Notes: generated by a model not told the origin, from the sequence alone. DNA of 64,000 nt from Seleniivibrio woodruffii (GCF_029267515.1 NZ_JAJUIS010000006.1:62001-126000); one strand, 5' to 3'; shown: positions 9,253 through 19,441, numbered from the stretch's first letter. A program made the numbers and translations.

Positions 9253-10167
9253 ATGAGAGCAGCAGCCATTGATATAGGCTCCAACGCAGTCAGACTCATG
9301 ATTGCGGACGTTGAGAACGGAAAAATTGTCAATATCGTACATAAAGACAGACATGTTACGAAACTTGCCGAAGTGCTCAGCACGAAGGGCATTTTAAGCG
9401 AAGCATCCATTGAACGCACCCTTAACGCACTGAGACGTTTTGCCGAGGCTATGACGCTTCATAAAGCGGAAAGATTCCACGCGGTTGCCACAAGCGCCGT
9501 TCGCGAAGCTCGCAATTCCAGTGTCCTCATAGAGGCTGCCGGCAAAATGGGCATCGACATACAGGTTATTGACGGAACGACCGAAGCCGGACTGATCTTC
9601 AGCGGCGTCTGTTCCGCTGTGGACACGCAGGACAAAAAAGTCCTGGTATTCGATATCGGCGGCGGTTCCACAGAGTTCATATATGCGGAGCCGGGCAAAG
9701 ACCAGAAAAAAATAAGCGTCCCCATGGGCGTTGTTAAGCTGGCTGAAAGATACGATTTCGGCGGCGTTCTGGATATGGGACAGATGGACAGAATACGTAT
9801 CCCCATGTTCAGCGTTTTGCAGGAAGTCGTAAAATATCTTGAGTGCAGCCCCGATATGCTAATTGGTTCCGCTGGCACACCCACGACACTTGCCGCCATT
9901 GAGATGCACATGGAAAACTATGACCAGATAAAGGTCAACGGTTTTGAGATAGCAAAACCGCAGATAGAGGATATACTTAAAAAGCTGTGCTCCATGACTG
10001 CGGAAAAAAGGCTGCTTGTCCCCGGAATGGAAGCGGGAAGACAGGAGGTTCTTATTCCCGGAATACTCATTACTCTTGAGCTTATGAGTATGCTTGGCAT
10101 GGAAACACTTACTGTTTCCGATTTCGGACTGAGGGAGGGACTTGTCGTTGCTGTCGCAAACGCTTAA
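9253..10167 (+). CDS. Ppx/GppA family phosphatase
   Basis: AAIDIGSNAVRLMIADV, ATSAVREARNS, VFDIGGGSTEFIY motifs. Confidence 0.95.
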   Translation: MRAAAIDIGSNAVRLMIADVENGKIVNIVHKDRHVTKLAEVLSTKGILSEASIERTLNALRRFAEAMTLHKAERFHAVATSAVREARNSSVLIEAAGKMGIDIQVIDGTTEAGLIFSGVCSAVDTQDKKVLVFDIGGGSTEFIYAEPGKDQKKISVPMGVVKLAERYDFGGVLDMGQMDRIRIPMFSVLQEVVKYLECSPDMLIGSAGTPTTLAAIEMHMENYDQIKVNGFEIAKPQIEDILKKLCSMTAEKRLLVPGMEAGRQEVLIPGILITLELMSMLGMETLTVSDFGLREGLVVAVANA

Positions 10168-11647
10168 TTTCCTGCTGACCCCTTTCGCCATGGGGCTTGT
10201 TGGATACGGCACAAACTGGCTAGCCATTAAAATGCTATTCCGTCCGCATAAAGCCTCCGTGCTGTCATTCGGATGGCAGGGAGTGATTCCGAAAAACAGA
10301 GCGAAACTGGCGCGTGAGATAGGGTATCTTGTTGGCGACAAGCTGCTCCGCAGAGAGGACATTAAAAACGCATTTCTTAACGGTGCCGTGCAGGAACGCA
10401 TGGAGAAGGCTGTTGAGCATGAACTCATAGCCTTTCTTGAAAGAGATTACGGAACCCTTTCCGATATAATATCAAAATCAGGCTATCAGCCAGCAACTGT
10501 CATTAATGCCGCCGTTTCCGCACTCAATTCCGGCGGATTTCTCGACAGGGTATTTGATGCAGCTGCGGACGATATTGTCCGTACCGTATACGGGCTGAAA
10601 ATTGGTGAACTGGAAAAATACCACGATAACATAAAGACAGCAGTTGACAGCTTTTTGTCTTCGCAGAAAATACAGGAAGAGACAGGAAGCGCTGTCTCCG
10701 CTTATATCAATAATTTTGTTCTTTCTGGCAAATCACTTAACGATATCATTCCTGAAAGCCTTACTAAGAAAATTCCTGCGTTTTCAGGGTTTATTACGGA
10801 AAAAATCCTCGATTCTCTGGAAACCGCATTCGACGATCCGGAAGTGCGTGAAAAAACTGCTTTACGTCTGATAGAAATGAAGAACAATCACTTCTCGGAC
10901 GGCACTATGGATCAGATGAAACTGGGTTTTCTAAATATGTTTCTGAACGAGGATACTATTCGCGACCTTGTAAATAAATATCTTCCGAAACTTATTACCT
11001 CTGTAAAAGAGAGTGAGGATGTCAGACGGCGTATTGAAAAGGCTCTTACAGGGTACATTAACGGCATCGCTGAAAAACCGCTTTACAAACATGCTGACAG
11101 CATAGGTCTTGAAACCGTTTTCAGCCTGAAAAGCTCACTCGTCAGCGCCATTCAGAGAGCTGTTGCGTCGGAAGACATTGCGGAGAAGATAACAGGAAAA
11201 CTCGTTCAGTATGTCAGAAGCAATCCGGAAAAGACTCTTGGAGAGATTATAGACTCTGCTGGACTTTCAGAGGTTCTGGAGGGGAATATCCGCACTCTGG
11301 CACGCCCCTCGGACCGTAAGCTGGTTTCCGTTATTGGAAGTTTCTGCGACAATATCCGCATTAATAACGTTTACAGGTATATCCCTAAAAAGATATTCGG
11401 GCGTGTTAAGTCCGCCCTCATAAACGAGATAAACAAAGTTGTTGAAAAGAATCTGGACAGGATTGTGGAATCGGTTGATCTGCCTAAGATAACAGAGAAC
11501 CGTATTAATAAGCTCGACCTTTACGAGGTTGAAAATCTGTTATTCTCTTTTATGAGCGACAGTTTTAAATGGATCAATATTCTTGGATTCGTTCTCGGGT
11601 TTATATTCGGACTTGTTCAGATGCTTTTTATCTACAGCATATCCTGA
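10142..11647 (+). CDS. DUF445 family membrane protein
   Basis: GLVGYGTNWLAIKMLFRPHK N-terminus and C-terminal TM GFVLGFIFGLVQMLF; probable TTG start overlapping ppx by 26 bp. Confidence 0.85.
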   Translation: MSLLSQTLNFLLTPFAMGLVGYGTNWLAIKMLFRPHKASVLSFGWQGVIPKNRAKLAREIGYLVGDKLLRREDIKNAFLNGAVQERMEKAVEHELIAFLERDYGTLSDIISKSGYQPATVINAAVSALNSGGFLDRVFDAAADDIVRTVYGLKIGELEKYHDNIKTAVDSFLSSQKIQEETGSAVSAYINNFVLSGKSLNDIIPESLTKKIPAFSGFITEKILDSLETAFDDPEVREKTALRLIEMKNNHFSDGTMDQMKLGFLNMFLNEDTIRDLVNKYLPKLITSVKESEDVRRRIEKALTGYINGIAEKPLYKHADSIGLETVFSLKSSLVSAIQRAVASEDIAEKITGKLVQYVRSNPEKTLGEIIDSAGLSEVLEGNIRTLARPSDRKLVSVIGSFCDNIRINNVYRYIPKKIFGRVKSALINEINKVVEKNLDRIVESVDLPKITENRINKLDLYEVENLLFSFMSDSFKWINILGFVLGFIFGLVQMLFIYSIS

Positions 11648-13791
11648 TTAGCAGGGGCGGGCAGGCTGCGCAGTTCCACAATAAACCTTGCGCCCTGATT
11701 CATATTTTCAAAATAGAGTCTGCCCCGCATGTTCTGCTCTATGATTATTTTTGACATATAAAGCCCTACTCCAGTGCCTTTTCCTTCCTCTTTGGTGGAG
11801 AAATAGGGCTCAAAAATACGTTCTGATATCTCTTTCGGTATTCCAGCTCCGTTGTCTGTAACGCTTACCGTGGCAAGTCCGTCCCGTTCGCCTACGCTGA
11901 CCTCTATTACTCCTTTTACTGATGAGTCCTGTTCCATCCTGTCGGTTACAGCGTCCCGCGCGTTCTGCACAAGGTTCAGAAGCACCTGTTTGAACTCGTT
12001 AGGGAAGCCTTTGACATAAATTTTTTCAGCAGTGTCCGTTTCGAACGAGTCAAAATCAGTGTACTGTACCCGTCTGCCGTTAAATTCGATTATCAGCTCT
12101 ATGCCGTTTCTGGTAAGCTGCACACCGAGAAGTGATGTTGAGTTCGCCGTCTCCCTGCAAAGTTCAAAAATGACTTCGTCTTTATCCGGCTTGAAGAAAT
12201 TTTTAAAGTCGTCTATTGTTTTCGACATGAAATTAATCTGTTTCATAGACTGCTGAACAAGGTCGCGAACGTAAGCCTCGTCCAGTTCACCGTGTTTGTA
12301 TGAATCTTCGAAATCCTGAACAAAGATGGCTATGGTGTTCAGCGGCTGCCGCCACTGGTGGGCTATGGCACTCATCATCTGCCCCATCGCCGCCATCTTG
12401 GACTGCTGCATCATGAGCCTTTCGTTTTGCCGGCGTTTCTGCACTTCCTGCTCAACCTTTTTCTCAAGATACTCCTGTCTGCGGTTGAGAAGTTCGCTTG
12501 CCTTTTTTCGTGAAGTGACATCCATAATAACGAGCTGAATAAAGGTTCTGCCGCCTGTTTCCAGCCTGCTGGCGGATATCTCCGCGTTGAAAACGTCGCC
12601 CCACGATTTTACAAAATCCAGTTCAAACGACCACTTTTTAGTTTTGTTCATCTTGTTCAGAATCTCTTCTACGCGGGGAACGTGCTCTTTCACGACGAGC
12701 ATTTCAAGAAACATCTGCAAAAGCTCACCGCGGTCGTATCCGAACTGTGCCACCATCTCACCGTTAACGTCTGTCAGTGCGCCGTCTTCGCTGATTATTG
12801 CTATGGGGTTGTATGAAGTGTTGAACAGAGTGCTGTATTTCTCCTCGTTCTCTTTCAGCCGCTCTTCCATGCGTATCCGTTCATCAATTTCCTGCTGAAG
12901 CTCGATATTCTTTTTGGTGATTTCGCGTGTTTTCCGGTTAACTTCCGCGCGGAGGATAAGCACAACGGAAATGATGAAAAGCACAGGAAGCAGCAGAATA
13001 GCGAATATCAGTTTGGTATTGGTGAAGAAATCGGATTTGTTGGCGAATGCAAGCCATTTCTCATAACTGCGCTGGTAAACGGAACCTTCTGAATGTTTCA
13101 TAGCCGTAATGTGCTTGTCCAGCGCCCGTATCAGAGCCGGTGTTTCCGGAAGGTTTTTTGCAAGTCCGAAACGCACTTCCACCGGATTTACCAGAATGGC
13201 GGTTCTCTGTAGATTGTATTTTTCGCTGTTTGCCATTGTATAGAAACGGTTTGCTAGGCATCCGTCGGCTTTTCCGTCTTTAACAGCCTGCATAGCCTCT
13301 TCGTATCCGTCTGTAAATATGTAGCTGATAGTTACGCCGAAGCGTTTGGCTATTTCCTGAATCCCGCTTATGCTCGTGAAGTATATATCGTCTTTGAGCA
13401 CGGCAAGTGTTTTGTGATCAAGATCCAGAATCGAGTCTGCCGTGATTCCTTTACGCACGGAGATCTGACCCCAGTTGCTCGTTATATTTTCATTGTTGAA
13501 GCTCATATCTCTGGTTCGTTCGATGTTAAATCCCATCGGAACGACCATGTTGATTTCGCCTTTTTTTAATTTTTCATATATATTGGGCCATGTGTCGTAG
13601 ACGTACGTGATGTCCCAGTTTTCTTCCGCCGCTATTTCTCGGAGTATGTCATAGCAAAAACCATCGATTTTTCCGTTTTCATCTTTGAATATGAGAGGGT
13701 AGTTTTGATAAATACCGACACGTATATTCTGTGCCAGAGCGGGCATTGCGGCGATGATTAAGATAATCAGAATAGTTAATGTTTTGCGCAA
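11632..13791 (-). CDS. Sensor histidine kinase with extracytoplasmic SBP_bac_3-type domain, TM, PAS, HisKA and HATPase
   Basis: Signal peptide; NIRVGIYQNYPLIFKDENGKIDGFCYDILREIA (binding-protein-like); SAIAHQWRQPLNTIA H-box; GAGIPKEISERIFEPYFSTKEEGKGTGVGLYMSK. Confidence 0.93.
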   Translation of the reverse strand: MRKTLTILIILIIAAMPALAQNIRVGIYQNYPLIFKDENGKIDGFCYDILREIAAEENWDITYVYDTWPNIYEKLKKGEINMVVPMGFNIERTRDMSFNNENITSNWGQISVRKGITADSILDLDHKTLAVLKDDIYFTSISGIQEIAKRFGVTISYIFTDGYEEAMQAVKDGKADGCLANRFYTMANSEKYNLQRTAILVNPVEVRFGLAKNLPETPALIRALDKHITAMKHSEGSVYQRSYEKWLAFANKSDFFTNTKLIFAILLLPVLFIISVVLILRAEVNRKTREITKKNIELQQEIDERIRMEERLKENEEKYSTLFNTSYNPIAIISEDGALTDVNGEMVAQFGYDRGELLQMFLEMLVVKEHVPRVEEILNKMNKTKKWSFELDFVKSWGDVFNAEISASRLETGGRTFIQLVIMDVTSRKKASELLNRRQEYLEKKVEQEVQKRRQNERLMMQQSKMAAMGQMMSAIAHQWRQPLNTIAIFVQDFEDSYKHGELDEAYVRDLVQQSMKQINFMSKTIDDFKNFFKPDKDEVIFELCRETANSTSLLGVQLTRNGIELIIEFNGRRVQYTDFDSFETDTAEKIYVKGFPNEFKQVLLNLVQNARDAVTDRMEQDSSVKGVIEVSVGERDGLATVSVTDNGAGIPKEISERIFEPYFSTKEEGKGTGVGLYMSKIIIEQNMRGRLYFENMNQGARFIVELRSLPAPANQDML

Positions 13792-13886
13792 GACAAAACT
13801 CCATATTAAATTATATGGGATTTTATCAAATAAAAGTTTATTTCACAAGCAAATCGGCGGCTGGTGGGTATAAATTTTTGTTTTGA

Positions 13887-13915
13887 TTGACAAAAACTGA
13901 AGGTTAAAATAGTAT
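13887..13915 (+). promoter_or_regulatory. Sigma-70-like promoter for tRNA-Leu
   Basis: TTGACA (13887) - 17 bp - TAGTAT (13910), 26 bp before the tRNA 5' end. Confidence 0.6.
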
Positions 13916-13940
13916 ATTGTTCGTTTTTCAATGATACGAT

Positions 13941-14024
13941 GCCGGAATGGTGGAACTGGTAGACGCGCTGGACTCAAAATCCGGTGCCAGCAATGGCGTG
14001 GGGGTTCGATTCCCCCTTCCGGCA
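13941..14024 (+). tRNA. tRNA-Leu (anticodon CAA)
   Basis: 7-bp acceptor GCCGGAA/TTCCGGC, anticodon loop CTCAAAA, long variable arm (class II), GGTTCGATTCC T-arm; CCA not encoded. Confidence 0.95.
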
Positions 14025-14025
14025 T

Positions 14026-14068
14026 ATAAAATAGGGACACAGGTAAAAGCCTGTGTCCCTATTTTATT
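14026..14068 (+). terminator. Terminator of the tRNA-Leu transcript
   Basis: AAAATAGGGACACAGG-TAAAAG-CCTGTGTCCCTATTTTATTT near-perfect hairpin. Confidence 0.85.
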
Positions 14069-14171
14069 TACTGGGATATGAGGAATCGAACGGCGGTGAG
14101 CGCCGACCATATCCATGTTAATCCATTGGCTTTATGTTTTAAATATTGTCCTGTTATGGTATAACTTTCCG

Positions 14172-15806
14172 ATGGGACACATATTCAGACTCATCCGGCT
14201 GTCGGAGGTTTCCGCGTTTCATCTTGCGGCACTTTTTCTGATGGCTGTGATATCATCACTTCTTTCTGTAATTCCCATTCAATTTCTGGGATACTCTCTG
14301 GATGTACTCTCCGGCAGGAGCGGCACAGGTATTATCAGTGTGTTTGCCGGAATCACAGGATTTTCAAATAAAGCTGTTTCAGGCATAGTTCTTTTTCTGG
14401 TTTTTTCGGTATTTGCCATATTTTTCAGAATATTTTTCTGCTATCTGGCGGAGATATTCTGTGAAACCGTTATAAACAGAGTCAGGATACGTCTGTTTGA
14501 AAAATGTATGCGTGTGGATTTTACCCGTCAGATGCAGACGGACAAGGGCGATACGATATATACTCTGGTCAACAGCACGATAGGACTTGAAAATATCTTT
14601 TCGAGACCGCTTTATACGATGTTTTCAGATATTTTCGATTTAATATGGATAACTTTTTTTATAATTTATGCAGCTCCGTCCGTTATGCTGATTCTGGTGT
14701 GCGTGCTGCCGTTTATATGGCTTTTCAGTCTGCGGACAGCGAAAAAACAGAAGAGGGCGGCGGACGACGTGCAGATGTCTGATTCGCGGCTTACATCGCT
14801 TCTGGAGCAATCACTCAGCGGATATGAAACCATAAAGGCTTTCAGGGGCGAGAAGTACGAAAACCGCCTGTTTGCTGAAACCGCCGCCGAGTCGTTCAGA
14901 CACCGTTTAAGCGCGGCGAAGAGTCTTTCGATGTTCTTTCCTGTGGAAGGCTCCCTGAGGATTCTCGGAGTTTCGGCTGCACTTGTTTACACTGTCTATA
15001 AGGTTGTTTCAGGTGCCATGCCGCTCGGTATGGTCTCCATTGTATTTGATTATTCCAATAAATTTTATGCTCCTATACGCAATATCAGCCAGTATTATCA
15101 ATCTATCCAGAGAGGTCTGGCATCAGCGAAACGGATTGCCGAATATTTAAATATGCCGGAGGAGGATGCGTGCGGAGCGGATGTTGAGACTGATGGCAAC
15201 AGCATTGTTGCTGAAAACATATCATTATCACTGAACGGTGTCGTCATATTTGAAAATCTGTCGTTCCGTTGTAAACGGGGTGATATTGTGCTTTTAAAAG
15301 GGCAGAGCGGCAGCGGGAAGACCTCCCTTTTTCGCGTTCTGCTGGGATTTTACCCGCTGAGCGGCGGCAGACTGAACATATTCGGAAACGACATAAGCAA
15401 TTATTCCAGAGAGCAGTTAAGGGGAATGGTCGCCTATGCACCTCAGAATACTTTTCTGCATAATGTCAGTCTGTCGGAGAATATCGCATATCCCGATGTT
15501 GATGCTGATTGCGGGGAGTTTATCATGAGACTGAATTTGTCTGGACTTGATTTGGACGCTCCGGTTGGCGAGGACGGCAAACGGCTTTCAGGCGGCGAAC
15601 GAAGCAGGGTAGGCTTTGCCCGTGCGGTTGCCAAAGGTGCGGATATCGTTATTCTGGACGAGGTAACGGCATCTCTTGATTCTGTCAATGCCGCTGTGGT
15701 TTATGAAATTATTGATGAACTTAAACGCCGGGGAAAGATAATTTTCTATGTTTCACACGGTGATAGTCCGCTTTCTGCTGACGTAACTGTTTTTATAAAA
15801 CCCTGA
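14172..15806 (+). CDS. ABC transporter, fused permease/ATP-binding protein
   Basis: Six-TM-like N-half; Walker A GQSGSGKTSL, signature LSGGERSRVGFARA, Walker B DIVILDEVTASLD; ORF is open from 14115 but MGHIFRLIRL is a plausible start. Confidence 0.9.
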   Translation: MGHIFRLIRLSEVSAFHLAALFLMAVISSLLSVIPIQFLGYSLDVLSGRSGTGIISVFAGITGFSNKAVSGIVLFLVFSVFAIFFRIFFCYLAEIFCETVINRVRIRLFEKCMRVDFTRQMQTDKGDTIYTLVNSTIGLENIFSRPLYTMFSDIFDLIWITFFIIYAAPSVMLILVCVLPFIWLFSLRTAKKQKRAADDVQMSDSRLTSLLEQSLSGYETIKAFRGEKYENRLFAETAAESFRHRLSAAKSLSMFFPVEGSLRILGVSAALVYTVYKVVSGAMPLGMVSIVFDYSNKFYAPIRNISQYYQSIQRGLASAKRIAEYLNMPEEDACGADVETDGNSIVAENISLSLNGVVIFENLSFRCKRGDIVLLKGQSGSGKTSLFRVLLGFYPLSGGRLNIFGNDISNYSREQLRGMVAYAPQNTFLHNVSLSENIAYPDVDADCGEFIMRLNLSGLDLDAPVGEDGKRLSGGERSRVGFARAVAKGADIVILDEVTASLDSVNAAVVYEIIDELKRRGKIIFYVSHGDSPLSADVTVFIKP

Positions 15807-15849
15807 AATGTGCATAATGTTGCGTGTAATTATACGTATGAGGTGCAGG

Positions 15850-16119
15850 ATGTATGGTGTAAAATATGAAATAGACGAGATGATGAGCTCAAGTACGTTT
15901 TCGAGGAATATGAACAAGGTCAGCGAACTTCTTGAAAAAATGAACAGAGTTGTTGTTCTGAGAAATAACAGCCCGGAGATGGTTGTGTTGCCGATAGAAG
16001 AATATGAACGCATCAAGGCGCTGGCGGATTTGGCTGAGCATCTTGAGATAGCAAAACTTATCGAAACCAGAAAGTCTGAGAAACAGTTTGATCTTGAAGA
16101 TGTGCTGGCTGGCAAATAA
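15850..16119 (+). CDS. Type II antitoxin, Phd/YefM family
   Basis: STFSRNMNKVSELLEKMNRVVVLRNNSPEMVVLPIEEYERIKAL is Phd/YefM-like; coupled to a RelE-like ORF. Confidence 0.82.
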   Translation: MYGVKYEIDEMMSSSTFSRNMNKVSELLEKMNRVVVLRNNSPEMVVLPIEEYERIKALADLAEHLEIAKLIETRKSEKQFDLEDVLAGK

Positions 16120-16412
16120 TGAGTTATAAGGTACGGCTTTCTGAATCTGCGAAAGACGAATTTTTGAAGCTGGATGGCAGTATTAAAAAACTTGTCGTGC
16201 AACAGCTAAAGGCTCTGGAAGAAAATCCCTTTAAAGGTGAGGCATCAGGTAATAAGGCTGGTTTTGACCTTACTGGATTTTATAAACTGTATGACCACAA
16301 GAAACAAATCAGGATTGTTTATCAGGTCATTGGTAACGAACTAATTGTTTTTGTTGTTGCAATCGGTAAATGGGATGGTTTGGAAGTTTATAGAGAAGTT
16401 TTAAAGAAGTGA
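16119..16412 (+). CDS. Type II toxin, RelE/ParE superfamily
   Basis: YKVRLSESAKDEFLKLDGSIKKLVVQQLKALEENPF ... KLYDHKKQIRIVYQVIGNELIVFVVAIGKWDG; start overlaps the antitoxin stop (TAATG). Confidence 0.87.
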   Translation: MSYKVRLSESAKDEFLKLDGSIKKLVVQQLKALEENPFKGEASGNKAGFDLTGFYKLYDHKKQIRIVYQVIGNELIVFVVAIGKWDGLEVYREVLKK

Positions 16413-16425
16413 GCCTGTAAAAAGG

Positions 16426-16833
16426 TTAATTATATTTTTCATCTATTAGTTTAATGATTTCTTCACCAAGATCATAAGTTATTTTGAATACACTATAATA
16501 TTCCTGATAGTATTCAATGAGGTTCCTAATATGCTCACTACTAATAAGTTTGTCATATTGTAATTGTTTTAATACAAGAGTGTCTTGTGATACGTGGAAA
16601 TAATACGGCTCTGGTTTATTAGTTGATTTGATGTGTTTGATGATTTCTTCAAGCGGAGAAAGGTAGTTACGTTTATCTATAATAGAAATTAGTGCTGATA
16701 TCTCGCCTTTGAATGAATTGGCAAGTGCTTTATTTTGTGTTTTTTGTGTGACAAACTGAGTTACTAAGCTAGCGCCTACGCCCAACATTGCACCAAATCC
16801 GATGTTTATAGTATCTGAGTAATTCATCTTCAT
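16426..16833 (-). CDS. Hypothetical protein with N-terminal TM segment
   Basis: 135 aa AT-rich ORF; INIGFGAMLGVGASLVTQFV membrane anchor; no family recognised. Confidence 0.6.
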   Translation of the reverse strand: MKMNYSDTINIGFGAMLGVGASLVTQFVTQKTQNKALANSFKGEISALISIIDKRNYLSPLEEIIKHIKSTNKPEPYYFHVSQDTLVLKQLQYDKLISSEHIRNLIEYYQEYYSVFKITYDLGEEIIKLIDEKYN

Positions 16834-16875
16834 CCGCGCAAATATTATGTTTTAGTATTCTAACAGGTAATTTAG

Positions 16876-16904
16876 AAGGCGACCTCAAAAAAAGAGGTCG
16901 CCCT
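16876..16904 (-). terminator. Possible terminator after the slipin gene
   Basis: GGCGACCTC/GAGGTCGCC hairpin; weak T run. Confidence 0.4.
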
Positions 16905-16914
16905 GATTGAAAGT

Positions 16915-17673
16915 TTACTTTTTGAAAAGGCTGCCGATGTTTTCCAGAGACATGGGGAATACTATCGTATTCGTTTTGTCGTTCGCTATCTGGTTCAGTG
17001 TCTGCAGGTAGCGTATCTGGATTGTAAGAGGGTTCTGAGCCATAATCTCGCTGGCTTCGTGCAGTTTCTGCGCGGACTGCATTTCACCGTCGGCGTTGAT
17101 TATCTTCGCTCTTCTCTCTCTTTCCGCTTCAGCCTGTTTTGCCATGGCGCGCTGCATTTCGGTGGGCAGGTCAACGTGCTTCATCTCAACGGATGAAACT
17201 TTCACTCCCCAAGGGTCGGTCTGGCTGTCCAGAACATCCTGAAGGTCATGGTTGATCTTTTCCCTGTTTGAAAGCACTTCGTCAAGCTCAAACTGACCGA
17301 GGATGCTCCGCAGCGTGGTCTGGGCAAGCTGGCTGGTGGCATAGTAAAAGTCCTCCACCTCGAGAACCGCTTTGTTCGGCTCCATGACGCGGAAGTAAAC
17401 AACGGCGTTCACCTTGACGGATACGTTATCTTTTGTAATGACATCCTGCGGGGGAACATCCATAACGAATGTACGCAGGTTCACTTTTACCATTTTTTCA
17501 AGAACGGGAATAAGGATTATCAAGCCGGGACCTCTGACGCCTGTATAGCGCCCCAGACGGAAGATAACTCCGCGTTCGTACTCCCGAAGAATCTTAATTG
17601 AGTTGATGGCAACCATCACAATAAGCACCAGAAGCACTAAAGGAAGCTGAAACATATTGACCTCCAAGTACAA
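16915..17673 (-). CDS. Slipin family (SPFH/stomatin-like) protein
   Basis: [65 protein letters not shown]. Confidence 0.95.
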   Translation of the reverse strand: MYLEVNMFQLPLVLLVLIVMVAINSIKILREYERGVIFRLGRYTGVRGPGLIILIPVLEKMVKVNLRTFVMDVPPQDVITKDNVSVKVNAVVYFRVMEPNKAVLEVEDFYYATSQLAQTTLRSILGQFELDEVLSNREKINHDLQDVLDSQTDPWGVKVSSVEMKHVDLPTEMQRAMAKQAEAERERRAKIINADGEMQSAQKLHEASEIMAQNPLTIQIRYLQTLNQIANDKTNTIVFPMSLENIGSLFKK

Positions 17674-17736
17674 TTTGTTTATTATTCTAAACTCAAAAAG
17701 CCATTAAAGGCAAATCATTTTCTTATCAGGTGGAAT

Positions 17737-18606
17737 ATGACCGCCAAAAGCATGACCGGATACGGTAAAATAATGACAGGCAACGAACTCTGCGATATCA
17801 AAGTGGAGATGAAATCTGTCAACAGCAGATATTTCGACTGCAACGTCAGGATGCCCAGACTCTTCAATTTCATGGAGATAACCCTGAAAAACGTTCTTAA
17901 AGATGTTCTGGTGCGGGGTAAGGTGGATGTCAACATCGACCTCAAGCTGAAAAAACAGCAGTATAAGCCTGTGCTGCGTCAGGATGCTGTTGAAAGCTAC
18001 ATGAACGTGCTTACTGAGCTTAAAGAGCGTTTCGGCGTCCACGGCAAAATAAGCCTTGAACACATCCTTAATTTCAACGATATTTTAGAAACCGAAGAGA
18101 CTGACGATCTTGGACAGAGGCTTTCGGACTTCGTTATTGAGTGTATAAAAACCTGTGCAGCTGAGATGGACGGCATGAGGCTGCTTGAGGGCAGAAACCT
18201 TGCCGATGATATCAAAGCCCGTTTAAGTACCATAACTGCGATTGCGGCGGACATAGACATTAACCGCGAGGGTGTCTATGAATACTGGCGTGAGAAGTTT
18301 GAAAAACGCATGGCTGATTTCGGCGTTGATGCGGAAGATAAAATAGTGCAGGAAGCTGCCGTCATGGCGGAAAAAGCGGATATTTCCGAAGAGATAACCC
18401 GTATCGCATCGCATGTTGAACAGTTCCGGAACATCATCGACACCGAGAAGGAGAGCGGCAAAAAGCTGGATTTCATGTGTCAGGAGCTCAACCGCGAGTT
18501 TAACACAATCGGTTCAAAGAGCGGAAAGACCGCTATTATAAATAATGTGGTTCAGGCAAAAAGCGAGATTGAAAAAATCCGCGAACAGGTGCAGAATCTG
18601 GTATGA
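17737..18606 (+). CDS. YicC family endoribonuclease-like protein
   Basis: SMTGYGK N-terminus, NSRYFD, and GKKLDFMCQELNREFNTIGSK C-terminal motif; gmk adjacent as usual. Confidence 0.95.
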   Translation: MTAKSMTGYGKIMTGNELCDIKVEMKSVNSRYFDCNVRMPRLFNFMEITLKNVLKDVLVRGKVDVNIDLKLKKQQYKPVLRQDAVESYMNVLTELKERFGVHGKISLEHILNFNDILETEETDDLGQRLSDFVIECIKTCAAEMDGMRLLEGRNLADDIKARLSTITAIAADIDINREGVYEYWREKFEKRMADFGVDAEDKIVQEAAVMAEKADISEEITRIASHVEQFRNIIDTEKESGKKLDFMCQELNREFNTIGSKSGKTAIINNVVQAKSEIEKIREQVQNLV

Positions 18607-19214
18607 GACAGCATAAAGGAAAACTTTTCGTGGTCAGCGCCCCCAGCGGTGCTGGAAAAACAACACTTTGCAGCTGTCTGCTGGGCAACTTTGAAACGGT
18701 GGGTTATTCCGTTTCATATACCACGCGCAAACCAAGACATGACGAAACCGATACTGAAGACTACTACTTCATAAGCACAGAGGAGTTCGAGGCGATGATA
18801 GATCGAGGCGAATTTCTCGAATGGGCTAAGGTGCACAACAATTATTACGGCACCAGCCGTACAAAAGTCGAAGAGATACTGGAATCCGGCAGGGACGTCC
18901 TGCTGGACATCGACCCCAAAGGTGCAAGACAGCTCAGAAAAACGCTGGACTACGGCATTTATATTTTCATAACGGCGCCCAGTATGAATGATCTCCGAAC
19001 AAGGCTCATAAACCGCAGAACCGAGAGCGAAGAGATAATGAATATCCGCCTCACAAATGCCCGCGAGGAGATTCAGCATATTCATGAATACGACTATCTG
19101 ATAGTCAATAAAGAGATTAACAGGGCATACAACGACCTTGAAGCAGTATACATCGCAGAGCATCTTCGTGCGTGCGATGTTGACAGAATAGAAGATGTAA
19201 TGGATCTGAACTAA
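18603..19214 (+). CDS. gmk: Guanylate kinase
   Basis: LFVVSAPSGAGKTTL, SYTTRKPRHDETDTEDYYFI, DIDPKGARQL. Confidence 0.97.
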   Translation: MRQHKGKLFVVSAPSGAGKTTLCSCLLGNFETVGYSVSYTTRKPRHDETDTEDYYFISTEEFEAMIDRGEFLEWAKVHNNYYGTSRTKVEEILESGRDVLLDIDPKGARQLRKTLDYGIYIFITAPSMNDLRTRLINRRTESEEIMNIRLTNAREEIQHIHEYDYLIVNKEINRAYNDLEAVYIAEHLRACDVDRIEDVMDLN

Positions 19215-19228
19215 CGGAGGATAATAAG

Positions 19229-19441
19229 TTGCCTTTACTTGACATTGAACAAATCATTTCCAAACCGAATCTGAAAAGCCGCTTTAAGCTGGTACACGTT
19301 GCCGGACTGCGTGCCCGCGAGCTGAACAGCCCCAAAGAGGACACTATCAGCAGGAAGTCCGACGAATACAGCAAAAACACCACTAATGCTCTCAATGAGA
19401 TCATTACAGGTAAAATAGATTTCGACCAGCAGGATGTCTAA
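19229..19441 (+). CDS. rpoZ: DNA-directed RNA polymerase omega subunit
   Basis: 70 aa; RFKLVHVAGLRARELN...NALNEIITGKI; between gmk and coaBC; TTG start. Confidence 0.88.
   Translation: MPLLDIEQIISKPNLKSRFKLVHVAGLRARELNSPKEDTISRKSDEYSKNTTNALNEIITGKIDFDQQDV

Noticed and set aside
13941-17673. Integrative island inserted at tRNA-Leu
   Set aside because: No integrase, no repeated tRNA 3' end was noticed, and the tRNA is followed at once by its own terminator and an ordinary ABC transporter gene
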